Source: Bacteroidota bacterium
Lineage (GTDB): Bacteria > Bacteroidota > Bacteroidia > Cytophagales > Cytophagaceae
Reading direction: 5' to 3'
NCBI GenBank assembly: GCA_023392125.1
Contig: JAEVZS010000002.1
Span: forward strand, 124,001 to 188,000
Length of the DNA: 64,000 nt
The position numbers were made by a program, and so were the translations under genes. The notes beneath the pieces were generated by a model. That model had not been told where the DNA came from. It worked only from the letters and a program-made list of their open reading frames with translations, and made no database searches. Positions 18,267 through 27,456 of the stretch are shown here, in pieces; position 1 is the first letter of the stretch; every line of letters begins with the position of its first letter.

Positions 18267-20048
18267 ATGAATGTTTTGAATACGAAGCTTTCCTATCGGA
18301 GAGTTTATTGGCTGTATGCTCTGATCTTGTTACTGTTCTGGCGTCCATTGAGCGCTCAGACTGATCAGGATTTGTCAGCGCGGGATAGTGCGGTGAAAGC
18401 TCTGGAGCGAAAGCTGACAGAAGTAAACAGCCTCCGGATCAAGGATTCGCTCAAGATTGATCTGCTTATGCAGGAGCTGAAGCTGCTTATGGAAACCCGC
18501 AAAAGTGAGCTGAGCAGTGCACCTGCACCAGTCGATTCGCTCTTGCTCCGTCAAAAAGAAGAGATACAGCGGTTAAAAGCAAAAACCGGAGGGGAGCCGG
18601 TCGTATTTTACCGGGATACGCTGTTTTATATCTATACATCACTGGGGCCTTATCAGGTCAGGGAGAGGGTTGCTGATGTCGAAAAAAAGATACGCTTTCT
18701 TTACGAAATCCCTTTTTTCTTCCCGGATTCCATTCAGATAAAGAAAACCCATCATCTTATAACCATTCAGTATCAGGATCAGACCATATCAGGTATCAGC
18801 ACTGCCGACGGCCTGTGGGCAGGCAAAGATATGGACAGCCTGGCGGTCGAGCAGCGGGATGCCCTGCGCAAAACCATATCCAGGTACAGAAGTGAAAACA
18901 GTTTGAAAAACAATCTGATAAGGGTAGGGGAGCTGTCTTTTATTCTCCTTGCGGTGGTAGTGCTTATTGTGCTGATTAACCGTCTTTTTGACTATATCAA
19001 GCATGTGGTCCAGACGAGGGAAAACCGTTTTCTGGCCGGAGTGCGGATCCGGAATTATGAGCTGATCAAGCGGGAGCATATCTCTGTATTTTTCGTTCGG
19101 TTTATGGATCTGCTTCGCGTACTTGTCTTTCTGATGCTGTTTTTTATCGCGATGCCGGTGGCGCTGAGTATTTTCCCTTCTACACAAAACTGGTCCGGAA
19201 TGATCAGGGAGTGGTTTTGGGATCCCTTACGACTGATCGCGCTGTCTATTGTCCATTATCTGCCAAATCTGATCACTATAACTCTGATTCTGGTACTGAC
19301 CAGATATGTCCTCAGGCTGTTCCGGTTTTTTTCTGCGGAGATAGAGCGTGGCGCTTTGTCGATCAACGGCTTTCATAAAGAGTGGGCAGGGCCAACCTAT
19401 GCCTTGGTTCGTTTTATACTGCTGATGCTCACGCTGGTTATCATTTTTCCCTATCTTCCCGGCTCCGGTTCCGATGCGTTTAAGGGAATGTCGGTTTTTC
19501 TCGGTATCCTGATATCCATAGGTTCATCGTCAGCTGTGGCCAATGCAGTAGCCGGTCTGGTAATTACGTATATGAGGCCCTTTCAGGCCGGAGACTGGAT
19601 CAAGACCGGCGATGTGACCGGAGTGGTGATTGAAAAAAATGCGCTGGTGACAAGAATCCGTACGATCAATAATGAGGACGTGTCGGTTCCAAACTCTGCG
19701 GTACTAAGCGGTCATACGATTAATTACTCCTCGCTGGGTAAAAAGGCAGGTCTGGCGCTTGCTGTTTGTGTCAAAATCCGGTACGATTATGCACATACAC
19801 TTATAGAATCACTGCTGATTCATGCAGCTTTGCGTACCCAGGATGTTGCCTCGTCACCACATCCCTATGTGTTTCAGCTGTCACTGGAAGAGCTGCATGC
19901 AGTCTATGAGCTAAATGCCTATACATTTGTACCGGACAATATGTATCAGATCAGGTCCGATCTGATACGCAATATTCAGACGGTTTTCGCAGAAGCAAAA
20001 GTGGAAATCTCCTCTACACAGTATGTTGAAATACGGGAGGCAAAATAA
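18267..20048 (+). CDS. MscS-family mechanosensitive ion channel with periplasmic coiled-coil N-terminus
   Basis: 593 residues. A signal-like hydrophobic start (YWLYALILLLFWRPLSAQ) is followed by a coiled-coil stretch to about residue 110. Then come several transmembrane helices (ELSFILLAVVVLIVLINRLF onward) and the MscS pore-lining TM3 region (GSSSAVANAVAGLVITYMRPF), and the beta domain (GDWIKTGDVTGVVIEKN; NEDVSVPNSAVLSG). It is larger than E. coli MscS (286) and resembles YbdG/MSL-like homologues with added N-terminal segments. It protects against hypo-osmotic shock by releasing solutes. It appears to be a single-gene unit. Confidence 0.9.
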   Translation: MNVLNTKLSYRRVYWLYALILLLFWRPLSAQTDQDLSARDSAVKALERKLTEVNSLRIKDSLKIDLLMQELKLLMETRKSELSSAPAPVDSLLLRQKEEIQRLKAKTGGEPVVFYRDTLFYIYTSLGPYQVRERVADVEKKIRFLYEIPFFFPDSIQIKKTHHLITIQYQDQTISGISTADGLWAGKDMDSLAVEQRDALRKTISRYRSENSLKNNLIRVGELSFILLAVVVLIVLINRLFDYIKHVVQTRENRFLAGVRIRNYELIKREHISVFFVRFMDLLRVLVFLMLFFIAMPVALSIFPSTQNWSGMIREWFWDPLRLIALSIVHYLPNLITITLILVLTRYVLRLFRFFSAEIERGALSINGFHKEWAGPTYALVRFILLMLTLVIIFPYLPGSGSDAFKGMSVFLGILISIGSSSAVANAVAGLVITYMRPFQAGDWIKTGDVTGVVIEKNALVTRIRTINNEDVSVPNSAVLSGHTINYSSLGKKAGLALAVCVKIRYDYAHTLIESLLIHAALRTQDVASSPHPYVFQLSLEELHAVYELNAYTFVPDNMYQIRSDLIRNIQTVFAEAKVEISSTQYVEIREAK

Positions 20049-20128
20049 TTGATTTGTATTTTTTCAGTCACTTGCCACTTTAAGCGCCTGATCCTGTCGT
20101 TTTTTAAAGAAAAAGTTTAAATAAATTG

Positions 20129-20172
20129 TGTAGTTAAACGACTACATGTATATTTGTAGTCAAATAGCTACA
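20129..20172. promoter_or_regulatory. Promoter with two ArsR-type operator repeats
   Basis: Two inverted repeats: TGTAGT-N6-ACTACA (20129-20146) and TGTAG-N8-CTACA (20155-20172), centres 26 bases apart. Between them is a perfect Bacteroidota -7 box TATATTTG (20149-20156). A TTGTG at 20126 fits the -33 position with a 19-base gap. The second repeat ends two bases before the arsR start codon. Binding here would block the promoter, so autorepression by the ArsR protein is the natural reading. Confidence 0.7.
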
Positions 20173-20174
20173 CA

Positions 20175-20498
20175 ATGAATCTGAGACGAGATGTATTTCA
20201 GGCCATAGCAGATCCTACCAGAAGGGCTATACTGCTATTGCTTGCCTCACAGGCGATGACGGCAGGAGCGATTGCATCCAATTTTAATACGGCTAGACCG
20301 ACTGTTTCCAGGCATCTGCAGATACTGGCTGAATGTGAGCTGCTCGAGCAGGAGCAAAACGGGCGGGAGATATACTATCACTTAAATCCCCGAAAGATAA
20401 AGGAAATAGCTGATTTTATCGAACCCTTCCGCGAAATGTGGGATGACCGGTTCAATAAGCTGGAAGCTATCATGAAAAAATACAAATCAGCAGAATAG
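20175..20498 (+). CDS. ArsR-family transcriptional repressor
   Basis: 107 residues, a typical winged-helix ArsR-type regulator: VFQAIADPTRRAILLLLASQ, then HTH residues GAIASNFNTARPTVSRHLQIL, then the wing (REIYYHLNPRKIKEI). No metal-binding Cys pair (ELCVCDL-type) is present, so it is not an arsenic sensor; such Cys-less members commonly pair with AHSA1 and DoxX genes, as here. It is the first gene of the operon and its own promoter carries two inverted repeats. Confidence 0.9.
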   Translation: MNLRRDVFQAIADPTRRAILLLLASQAMTAGAIASNFNTARPTVSRHLQILAECELLEQEQNGREIYYHLNPRKIKEIADFIEPFREMWDDRFNKLEAIMKKYKSAE

Positions 20499-20516
20499 CC
20501 AATACATTATCATTAT

Positions 20517-20984
20517 ATGGAGAGAAAAACAAAAATCAATGCTGAGGAAGGCAAGCAGGAACTGATGATCACCAGAGAATTTGATTTGCCGGTGGGCCTG
20601 CTTTTCAAAGCATATACGGAACCGGAAATTGTAGAGCAGTGGATGGGAACAAAGGTGCTGAAGCTGGACAGCAAAAAGCATGGAAGCTATCGGTTTGAAA
20701 CAAGCGATCCCAAGAGAAATATACTGTTCTGGTCCAGCGGAACAATTCATGAGTGTATTGATAACCAAAAAATTGTAAGGACTTTTGAGATGGAGAATAC
20801 GGGTTTTGATGTTCAGCTTGAATTTCTGGATTTTGAAAAACTTACAGATGATACCAGCATGCTTACGATACATATCATATATAAATCGGTCGCGGTCAGG
20901 GATCAGGTTTTACAATTGCCATTTGCCTATGGCCTGAATATGGCTCATAATCGTTTACAGGAAATAATGAACAAACTTAAATAA
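20517..20984 (+). CDS. SRPBCC/AHSA1-domain protein
   Basis: 155 residues. AHSA1/START-like fold: TREFDLPVGLLFKAYTEPEI near the N-terminus, WMGTKV, and the C-terminal helix with LPFAYGLNMAHNRLQEI. These proteins have a hydrophobic cavity and bind small hydrophobic ligands; the actual ligand is unknown. It lies 18 bases after arsR and 7 before the DoxX-like gene, a conserved trio in many bacteria that hints at a shared role in sensing or handling a lipophilic compound. Confidence 0.88.
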   Translation: MERKTKINAEEGKQELMITREFDLPVGLLFKAYTEPEIVEQWMGTKVLKLDSKKHGSYRFETSDPKRNILFWSSGTIHECIDNQKIVRTFEMENTGFDVQLEFLDFEKLTDDTSMLTIHIIYKSVAVRDQVLQLPFAYGLNMAHNRLQEIMNKLK

Positions 20985-20991
20985 TACTGTC

Positions 20992-21372
20992 ATGTCAAAG
21001 AGAAATAAGATCATTTACTGGATTGCTACGGTCTGGCTTTCACTGGGAATGCTGTCCAGCGGAATAGTACAGTTAATCAATATGCAGGAGGAAGTTGACA
21101 ATATTACCCGTATGGGGTATCCTGTTTATTTTCTGACCATAATTGGTATCTGGAAAATTCTGGGAGTAGTGGCAATACTTATACCACGGTTTCCCTTACT
21201 AAAGGAGTGGGCTTATGCCGGTTTTTTCTTTACCGCATCAGGTGCAGCGTTTTCTCATGCAGCTTCAGGGGATCCGGTGACCGAACTATTTCCTGCCTTT
21301 CTGATTATCACTCTGATCGTGGTATCCTGGTATTTTCGGCCGGCTGACAGGAAAATTGCAGTGGCTGCTTAA
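20992..21372 (+). CDS. DoxX-like membrane protein
   Basis: 126 residues with four hydrophobic helices (IYWIATVWLSLGMLSSGIVQ; YFLTIIGIWKILGVVAILI; WAYAGFFFTASGAAFSHA; ELFPAFLIITLIVVSWYF). Pattern matches the DoxX-like family (DoxX_2). Function in bacteria is uncertain; some relatives act in redox stress at the membrane. Third gene of the arsR operon. Confidence 0.85.
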   Translation: MSKRNKIIYWIATVWLSLGMLSSGIVQLINMQEEVDNITRMGYPVYFLTIIGIWKILGVVAILIPRFPLLKEWAYAGFFFTASGAAFSHAASGDPVTELFPAFLIITLIVVSWYFRPADRKIAVAA

Positions 21373-21388
21373 GTTAGGAATAAAAAAG

Positions 21389-21964
21389 ATGCACAGTATG
21401 AAAAATGACGATAGAAAGCTGACGCCAGGGCAGCGTGAAGAACTGCTCGGAATACTGAAAAAACGCTTTGAAAAAAATATGATTCGCCATAAAGGTATCG
21501 AATGGTCCGATGTACAGGCAAAGCTGGAGGCACACACGGAAAAGCTGTGGTCCCTCCATGAAATGGAAATAACGGGAGGAGAGCCGGATGTCGTCGGTTA
21601 TGATAAAGAAACGGGTGAATATATTTTTTATGACTGTTCGGCTGAAAGCCCCAAAGGGCGCCGAAGTGTCTGCTTTGACCGGGAAGGGCTGGAGTCAAGA
21701 AAAGAGCACAGACCGGACGATAGCGCCATAGATATGGCCCAGGCTATGGGTATTGAGCTTCTGACAGAGGAAGAGTACCGGGAGCTGCAGAAATATGGAG
21801 AGTTTGACCTGAAAACTTCGAGCTGGGTACAGACTCCGGCTGATATCCGAAAACATGGCGGAGCGCTCTTTTGTGACCGTCGCTACGGACATGTGTTTCT
21901 GTATCACAATGGGGCGCAGTCTTATTATGCAGCGAGGGGTTTTCGGGGATCGCTGCGGGTCTGA
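21389..21964 (+). CDS. DUF4256 family protein
   Basis: 191 residues from the ATG at 21389; the longer frame from 21356 overlaps the DoxX-like stop and is less likely. Characteristic stretches: MEITGGEPDVVGYDKETGEY, FYDCSAESPKGRRSVCFDR, MGIELLTEEEYRELQKYGEF, and the end GALFCDRRYGHVFLYHNGA. The family is soluble and widespread in Firmicutes and Bacteroidota, with no known function. Last gene of the arsR operon; a hairpin terminator follows 23 bases later. Confidence 0.85.
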   Translation: MHSMKNDDRKLTPGQREELLGILKKRFEKNMIRHKGIEWSDVQAKLEAHTEKLWSLHEMEITGGEPDVVGYDKETGEYIFYDCSAESPKGRRSVCFDREGLESRKEHRPDDSAIDMAQAMGIELLTEEEYRELQKYGEFDLKTSSWVQTPADIRKHGGALFCDRRYGHVFLYHNGAQSYYAARGFRGSLRV

Positions 21965-21987
21965 AAAGCTGCTATGGCAGCGACAGA

Positions 21988-22029
21988 CAGAACATTTCAG
22001 GGAGCAATTTCATCGCCGGAAATGTTCTG
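21988..22029 (+). terminator. Terminator of the arsR operon
   Basis: 11-bp perfect stem CAGAACATTTC/GAAATGTTCTG with a 20-base loop, followed by TTT, just after the DUF4256 stop. Confidence 0.6.
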
Positions 22030-22070
22030 TTTCGTAAATGTTGATGTTTTGTGATACCGGCAATTGCGTT

Positions 22071-22655
22071 ATGGAAAAAACACTGGATGAATTAGTTGAG
22101 GATATAAAACGTTGTGCTGTATGTCAGAACGTTTTGCCTCTGGGAGCCCGGCCGGTAATTGCTGCCGGCAGGCAAAGCAAGGTTCTTATCGTTGGTCAGG
22201 CTCCGGGCCTGGCAGTGCATCAGACTGCCATACCATGGAATGACAAGAGCGGGGACAATCTCAGACAATGGCTGGACATAGATAAAGCCACGTTTTATGA
22301 TACCGGCAAAATCTCTATCATACCCATGGGCTTTTGCTATCCGGGCCGGGGAAAAAGCGGCGATCTGCCACCAAGACCGGAGTGTGCTCCCCTGTGGCAT
22401 GACCAGCTTTTGCGTCATTTGCCGGAGCTGCGACTCACCTTGCTGATCGGAAAATATGCTCAGGAATATTATCTGCCGGACAATCCCTTTAGCCGGTTAA
22501 CAGAAACGGTGAAAAATGCGCATCGCTTTCTGCCCGGGTTTTTTCCTTTGCCGCATCCTTCTCCCCGAAACAATATCTGGATGGCCAGAAACGAATGGTT
22601 CAAAGAAGATATTCTGCCATTACTGAGACACCAGGTAAGACATATCCTGGGTTAG
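22071..22655 (+). CDS. Uracil-DNA-glycosylase-superfamily protein
   Basis: 194 residues from the ATG at 22071. Motifs of the UDG superfamily are present: VLIVGQAPGLAVHQTAIPWND (water-activating region, motif 1) and PLPHPSPRNN (motif 2 loop that inserts into DNA). Only two cysteines near the N-terminus (RCAVCQNV) remain, so a full Fe-S cluster as in family 4 enzymes is unlikely. It probably removes damaged bases, but DNA glycosylase activity has not been shown for every member of this group. Convergent with the next gene. Confidence 0.8.
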   Translation: MEKTLDELVEDIKRCAVCQNVLPLGARPVIAAGRQSKVLIVGQAPGLAVHQTAIPWNDKSGDNLRQWLDIDKATFYDTGKISIIPMGFCYPGRGKSGDLPPRPECAPLWHDQLLRHLPELRLTLLIGKYAQEYYLPDNPFSRLTETVKNAHRFLPGFFPLPHPSPRNNIWMARNEWFKEDILPLLRHQVRHILG

Positions 22656-22687
22656 GGTTAGCATGCATTGCTATCAGACTGCCCGGA

Positions 22688-23638
22688 TCAGAGTTCTGCC
22701 CGGATTTTTTCCAGCAAGGCTTTCGTTTTCAGAATTCCCTGTTCCTCCGGCAGATTTTCTCCTTCATACTCGATACCGATGTAGCCCTTATATCCTGATT
22801 TCTGAATCAGTTGCAGCATATGCCGGAAATCAGTATGTATTTCATTGCCATTGTCATCAAAATCAAAGCTTTTTGCGCTTATGCCTTTGGCATAGGGCAG
22901 CATCTCTTCAACACCTTTGTAGGGATCATACCAGTCTACACAGGGAGATTCCCACATGTCTCCTTTTTCTCTTCGCAGGCAGAAGTTGCCAAAGTCCGGC
23001 AACGTACCGCAAAAAGGGTTGTTTACCTGTCGGATCACTTCTGACAGCAGCTTTCCACTGGATGAAAACTGTCCGTGATTTTCAACCAGTACATGTATTT
23101 TTCTGCTTGCGCAAAACTCTGCAAGTCTGCCCAGCCCATCGACAGAAGCCTGCTGCCATACATGCTCGTTTTTGTTTTCTCCATGCAGGTTGACACGGAT
23201 TGCATGGCAGCCAAGATATGCGGCGGCTTCTACCCACTTATAATGATTTTCTGCCGCTTTTTTTCGTTCTGCCGCATCAGGAGCCGCGAGAGAGCCTTCC
23301 TGATCCACCATAATTAAAAGACTTTTTACTCCATGATCTTTGCAGCGTGCTTTAAGAGTCTTGAGGTAGGTCTGGTCGTTGGCTTTATCCTTAAAAAACT
23401 GGTTTACATATTCGATAGCGCTGATATTGTAGTGTTTTCTGGCTACTTCGGGAAAGTCCAGCGTAGTCATCTCATTGCTGAAAAGCGCTTTATGCAGAGA
23501 CCATTGAGCCAGTGATATTTTGAAATGAAATTTTTTAGTTTCTTCTGGCTGCAGAAAGGCGGACAAGCTACCGGAGAGTGCGATGCCACCGGCAAGTTTG
23601 CCGGCTTTGAAAAGAAAATCTCGTCTTGATGTGTTCAT
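22688..23638 (-). CDS. Tat-exported TIM-barrel isomerase/epimerase-like protein
   Basis: 316 residues from the ATG at 23638. The N-terminus has a twin-arginine signal (NTSRRDFLFKAGKLAGGIAL), so it is exported folded to the periplasm. The remainder is an AP-endonuclease-2-like TIM barrel of the hydroxypyruvate/xylose isomerase group: IEYVNQFF, LGCHAIRVNLHG, VLVENHGQFSS, LPDFGNF, GYIGIEYEGE, with metal-ligand Glu/His/Asp at strand ends. Such proteins in Bacteroidota act on sugars or inositols, but the substrate is unknown. Confidence 0.82.
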   Translation of the reverse strand: MNTSRRDFLFKAGKLAGGIALSGSLSAFLQPEETKKFHFKISLAQWSLHKALFSNEMTTLDFPEVARKHYNISAIEYVNQFFKDKANDQTYLKTLKARCKDHGVKSLLIMVDQEGSLAAPDAAERKKAAENHYKWVEAAAYLGCHAIRVNLHGENKNEHVWQQASVDGLGRLAEFCASRKIHVLVENHGQFSSSGKLLSEVIRQVNNPFCGTLPDFGNFCLRREKGDMWESPCVDWYDPYKGVEEMLPYAKGISAKSFDFDDNGNEIHTDFRHMLQLIQKSGYKGYIGIEYEGENLPEEQGILKTKALLEKIRAEL

Positions 23639-23845
23639 AAGCAAGTATATAGACTAATCAAAAAAAATAGAAAACCCGTTAAAAGCCATGTATCCTTTTC
23701 CGGATAGCAGGCCCGGACTATCAAAGTTATTATTATTCGGTTAAAAATTTACCAGTTCTGTTATGAAAACCGGAATCATTATGGTTGTTTATATGCATAC
23801 CCGGGCAGTCGGAGCAGCAAATAGTGATATAATGGGAAATAAACC

Positions 23846-24898
23846 TTAAGATTCTGACCAAAACGTGCCTTTTTCCGTTACCAGCGCTTTTCGGTGGTCT
23901 TCTTTCTGGGTGTTCAGAATGCCGGGCCTGCGCAGCCCTTCCAGAAACTGTACATCATAGATTTCCTCCACACTGTTTTCGTAGCGGATATAGCCGACCG
24001 GTTCTCCGCTTGACAGATGTACTGCTACAATTCCACAAAAAAGCGGATTTTTTGCTACGGGCAGATTTCTGAACGTGCCCGAATTTTTCCGAAGGCCGGA
24101 CAGGCCGATAAACAGGATATCGTCTTTGCGGCACATACCTCTTAAAAATCCATTGAGTCTGGTAACAACGTCGTACCTGCCTGTATGAGTATCTATATTG
24201 ATCAGCTCGCCGGTGGCAGAGCACAGGACAAACAGCCGGTTGTCACAGATGCGGGGCGAATGAGGCATGGCCAGCCCGCGGGTGATGATTTCACCCGATT
24301 CCACGTCCATAAGGATTCCGCCGTTTTGTACAGAAGCCCTCCAGCCTTTGGGCGAGTCGGTACTACCCAGAGCAGTCACATACCTGGGCTTCCCGTTTTC
24401 CATAGCCATTCCGTTGAGGTGGCAGCGGTCGTCGGGTGTCAGCCCTGTGATGAAAGAAGGCTGCCAGCGGGCTTTGAAGCTGAACTCATCATCAATGATG
24501 CTCAGGCAGGAAAACCGGGTATTGACTCCCCATAATCCCTCGTTGCCCCATGCCATATCGTGCAGATCAATTTCTCCGCTATAGTAGGTAGCCCGGGGCA
24601 GATAGAGGGTGTCGTAACTGCCGGAGCCATAGTTTCGGGCCAGTGAGCCGGAGCTCGCAAGAACCTGTACTTCATACTGTGTAGCTACAGCAAGCCTGTT
24701 GTCTTTTACTGCCAGTCCCATTGCTTTGTCGTACTGACGCGGAAGCTGAATAATATCCCGTTCGCTGACGGAGCTGATGAAAATCAATTTACCCGCCTGA
24801 TACGTTGTAATGGCCAGTGTCCCCTGTAGTTTCCACAAAAGTTCCTGCATGCCGGGGGAGACAGAACAGGTAAAAGGGGGCAGATGCTGAGTAGTCAT
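23846..24898 (-). CDS. TIGR03032-like beta-propeller protein
   Basis: 350 residues. Recognisable features of the TIGR03032 family: PPFTCSVSPGMQELLWKLQG at the start, LHDMAWGNEGLWGVNTRFSCL, HLNGMAMENGKPRYVTALG, GWRASVQNGGILMDVESGE, and MPHSPRICDNRLFVLCSATG. The family is thought to form a beta-propeller and occurs beside repeat-rich or secreted proteins; function is unknown. No signal peptide is visible. It lies on the same strand after the large T9SS cadherin gene but is separated by a terminator hairpin. Confidence 0.82.
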   Translation of the reverse strand: MTTQHLPPFTCSVSPGMQELLWKLQGTLAITTYQAGKLIFISSVSERDIIQLPRQYDKAMGLAVKDNRLAVATQYEVQVLASSGSLARNYGSGSYDTLYLPRATYYSGEIDLHDMAWGNEGLWGVNTRFSCLSIIDDEFSFKARWQPSFITGLTPDDRCHLNGMAMENGKPRYVTALGSTDSPKGWRASVQNGGILMDVESGEIITRGLAMPHSPRICDNRLFVLCSATGELINIDTHTGRYDVVTRLNGFLRGMCRKDDILFIGLSGLRKNSGTFRNLPVAKNPLFCGIVAVHLSSGEPVGYIRYENSVEEIYDVQFLEGLRRPGILNTQKEDHRKALVTEKGTFWSES

Positions 24899-24920
24899 AT
24901 TAGGTATACTTTTTAACGGA

Positions 24921-24950
24921 AAAAGGATATAAGAAAGCCTATATCCTTTT
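24921..24950 (-). terminator. Terminator after the T9SS cadherin gene
   Basis: Perfect 10-bp stem AAAAGGATAT/ATATCCTTTT with a 10-base loop and a T-run on the minus strand, 26 bases past the stop of the cadherin gene. Confidence 0.7.
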
Positions 24951-24975
24951 GCGTTTATTAATCTGTTCGGGAAGC

Positions 24976-27222
24976 CTATTCAATTACCAGCTTTTTTACT
25001 CCGGTTCTGTCGTTTTGGCTAAACTCAAGCAGATAAACTCCGGATGATAAACCTTCGGTGGAAATAGTCCGGTTGCTGATCAGATCCTGCTTCAGCACAC
25101 TGCCTGAAAGATCCATTATGCGTATCTGTATGCTGCCATCCAGATCGATTTGTATCGTTTCCCTTGCCGGGTTGGGATATAAGCGAACTGATGCGCCAAA
25201 GGCATTGATATTGGTCAGACCAGTTTCAATAACGTCATTAACGGTGATAACGAACACTTTTTCATAGCTCAGCCCTCCCTGATCGGTAACGCTTACGCGG
25301 ATACTGTAGCTGTCTTTTGTTTCAAAATCCGGACTTTCATTGATGAGTAACTGGTCTCCTGCGATGGAGAAGGACGCGTTGTCGTCGTCTCCTTCGCCTG
25401 TAACCAGTGTATAGGTGAAGCTGTCGGAAGCATCGGGATCGATAGCGGAGAACAGGCCGACTTCCGAATCAGCAGGAATTTTTTCGTCGACAGAGTCAGT
25501 ATTCAGCAAAATATCGCTTGGTGCTTCGTTTACGTCATTGATAGTGATAACGAATGCTTTTTCAATGCTGAGTCCTTCCTGATCGGTAGCGCTTACGCGG
25601 ATACTATAGCTGTTTTTTACTTCAAAATCGGGACTTTCATTGATGAGTAGCTGATCACCCGCGATAGTAAAATCGCTGTTGTCTTCAGCGCCTTCACCGG
25701 TTACCAGCGCGTAGGTAAAGCTGTCGTCTGCATCCGGATCTGTAGCAGCAAGTGTAGCGATTGCTGTTCCGGCAGCAGCATTTTCGTCTGCTGAAAGGCT
25801 GGACAGAGCTATATCGGTTGGTGGCTGGTTGACAGCATATCGTTGGGCGTAAATACCAAAACCGCTGCCGTCTTGTCCGTCGCTTGACCAGGCAATTGCA
25901 AAATTTTTATTATCGGCTATGGCAACAGAAGGAGAGATCTGACTACCGGAAGTATAGGTATTGACAAGAAATTCCGTGCCTTCCGGTTCACCGGCTGCAT
26001 TGTACCGCTGGGCAGAAATGCCACCATTATTGTCCAGTGCAGGACTGCTCCAGGCAATGATAAAATCACCGGCACTGTTCATATGAACAGAAGGGGTGCT
26101 TTGAGTTCCGCTGGTATGCGTGTTTACCTGAAATTCTGAGCCAACCGGGACACCGGAAGCATCGTACCGCTGGGCATAGATACCATCCCCGCTTCCATCC
26201 TGAGGACTTTGCCAGGCTACTACAAAGTCGCCGTCACTATCCATGGCGACAACGGTAGTTTTTTGTGTTCCTTGTGTGTACGTGTTTACCTGAAATTCCG
26301 TTCCCTGCTTCAAGCCACTGGCATTGTAGCGCTGGCCATAAATACCGTAGCTGCTTCCATCCTGGTCATCACTTTGCCAGGTAACAACAAAATCACCCTC
26401 GTCGTCCATGGCCACAGAAGGGAAACGCTGGACTCCGGCAGTCTGGGTATTGACGTGCAGCTCGCCGCTTACGGCCTCTCCGGAGGCATTATACTGCCGG
26501 GCGAAAATTCCGTATTGCGGATCCTGGGAACTGCTCCAGGCAACAACAAAATCGCCGTCGCTGTCCATAGCTACCGAAGGAGAATATTGATTACCATCTG
26601 TATAAATATTTACCTGAAATTCGCTTCCGAGAGTTATACCGGAAGCTGCAAACCGCTGCCCGAAGACCCCGCCCAGGCTTCCATCCTGGCCGCTGCTGGT
26701 CCAGACTATGACAAAATTGCCGTTGTCGTCCATGGCAATGGCGGGCTGGGTCTGGCGATTTTCGGTATAGGTATTTACCTGAAATTCCGTAGTAGTTGGT
26801 TCGCCCTTAGCATTATAGCACTGAGCGAAGATTCCATACTCCGAAGGGGCGTCCTGACCCCGGCTGGCCCAGGTAACCACAAAATCCCCATCCTTGTCCA
26901 TGGCAATCTTCTGATACCGTTGTGTGCCAGCAGTGTGCGTATTGACTCTGAACTCGTCTCCGGCAGGTTTTGCTTCCTGAGCTATTGAAGGGTTAAGACT
27001 CAGACCCGTTATGACCAGTGTCGCACTGCCGTATTGCAGCTTGCTATCCAGACGAATTAGCTGAGCTTTTAGCTTGTCAAGTCGTCTCAAAAGTTTGTAT
27101 TGCTGCTGTCTGTTTAACTTTCCGAATCTTCCGGAAGCAAAACTTTTGTTAAGACGAAACTGCAGCTTATGGTATAAGGTTGTCAGACGATTGCAGATGT
27201 AATCAAGTAGATTTTTTTTCAT
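24976..27222 (-). CDS. T9SS-secreted repeat protein with two cadherin-like domains
   Basis: 748 residues. An unusual N-terminus of about 65 mostly basic residues precedes a hydrophobic stretch (ATLVITGLSLNPSIAQ) that looks like the actual signal. Residues about 88-470 are seven tandem copies of a roughly 55-residue repeat with core PSVAMDSDGDFVVAWSS and ending IYAQRYNASG. Two cadherin-like domains follow (TDPDADDSFTYALVTGEG; VITINDVNEAPSDI), then a T9SS type A sorting tail (LYPNPARETIQIDL to the end). Likely a calcium-binding surface or secreted protein, perhaps adhesive. Confidence 0.9.
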   Translation of the reverse strand: MKKNLLDYICNRLTTLYHKLQFRLNKSFASGRFGKLNRQQQYKLLRRLDKLKAQLIRLDSKLQYGSATLVITGLSLNPSIAQEAKPAGDEFRVNTHTAGTQRYQKIAMDKDGDFVVTWASRGQDAPSEYGIFAQCYNAKGEPTTTEFQVNTYTENRQTQPAIAMDDNGNFVIVWTSSGQDGSLGGVFGQRFAASGITLGSEFQVNIYTDGNQYSPSVAMDSDGDFVVAWSSSQDPQYGIFARQYNASGEAVSGELHVNTQTAGVQRFPSVAMDDEGDFVVTWQSDDQDGSSYGIYGQRYNASGLKQGTEFQVNTYTQGTQKTTVVAMDSDGDFVVAWQSPQDGSGDGIYAQRYDASGVPVGSEFQVNTHTSGTQSTPSVHMNSAGDFIIAWSSPALDNNGGISAQRYNAAGEPEGTEFLVNTYTSGSQISPSVAIADNKNFAIAWSSDGQDGSGFGIYAQRYAVNQPPTDIALSSLSADENAAAGTAIATLAATDPDADDSFTYALVTGEGAEDNSDFTIAGDQLLINESPDFEVKNSYSIRVSATDQEGLSIEKAFVITINDVNEAPSDILLNTDSVDEKIPADSEVGLFSAIDPDASDSFTYTLVTGEGDDDNASFSIAGDQLLINESPDFETKDSYSIRVSVTDQGGLSYEKVFVITVNDVIETGLTNINAFGASVRLYPNPARETIQIDLDGSIQIRIMDLSGSVLKQDLISNRTISTEGLSSGVYLLEFSQNDRTGVKKLVIE
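25830..26961 (-). repeat. Seven tandem ~165-bp coding repeats
   Basis: Each unit encodes about 55 residues and shares EFQVNTYT...GDFVVAWSS...GIYAQRYNASG. The first and last units are the most diverged. The acidic D-x-D/N-x-D loop in most units could bind calcium. Confidence 0.85.
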
Positions 27223-27456
27223 ACCTGTTTCAGTAAATAATAAAATGGATAATGCAAGATACGATGGAAAGATGACTTTACGTAAATCTGGTGCTTTTTA
27301 TAGAAATTAAATAAGAGAGAATTCCTGATTGTTAGTTAATAATGTGTTTTTACGTATTTGTAATTTTTATACGTAAAAAATAAGTATAAATACGTAGTTT
27401 TATTTTTTTAATTTTTATATCATTGCAATGTGATACTAAAAAACGTGCAGTGATTT

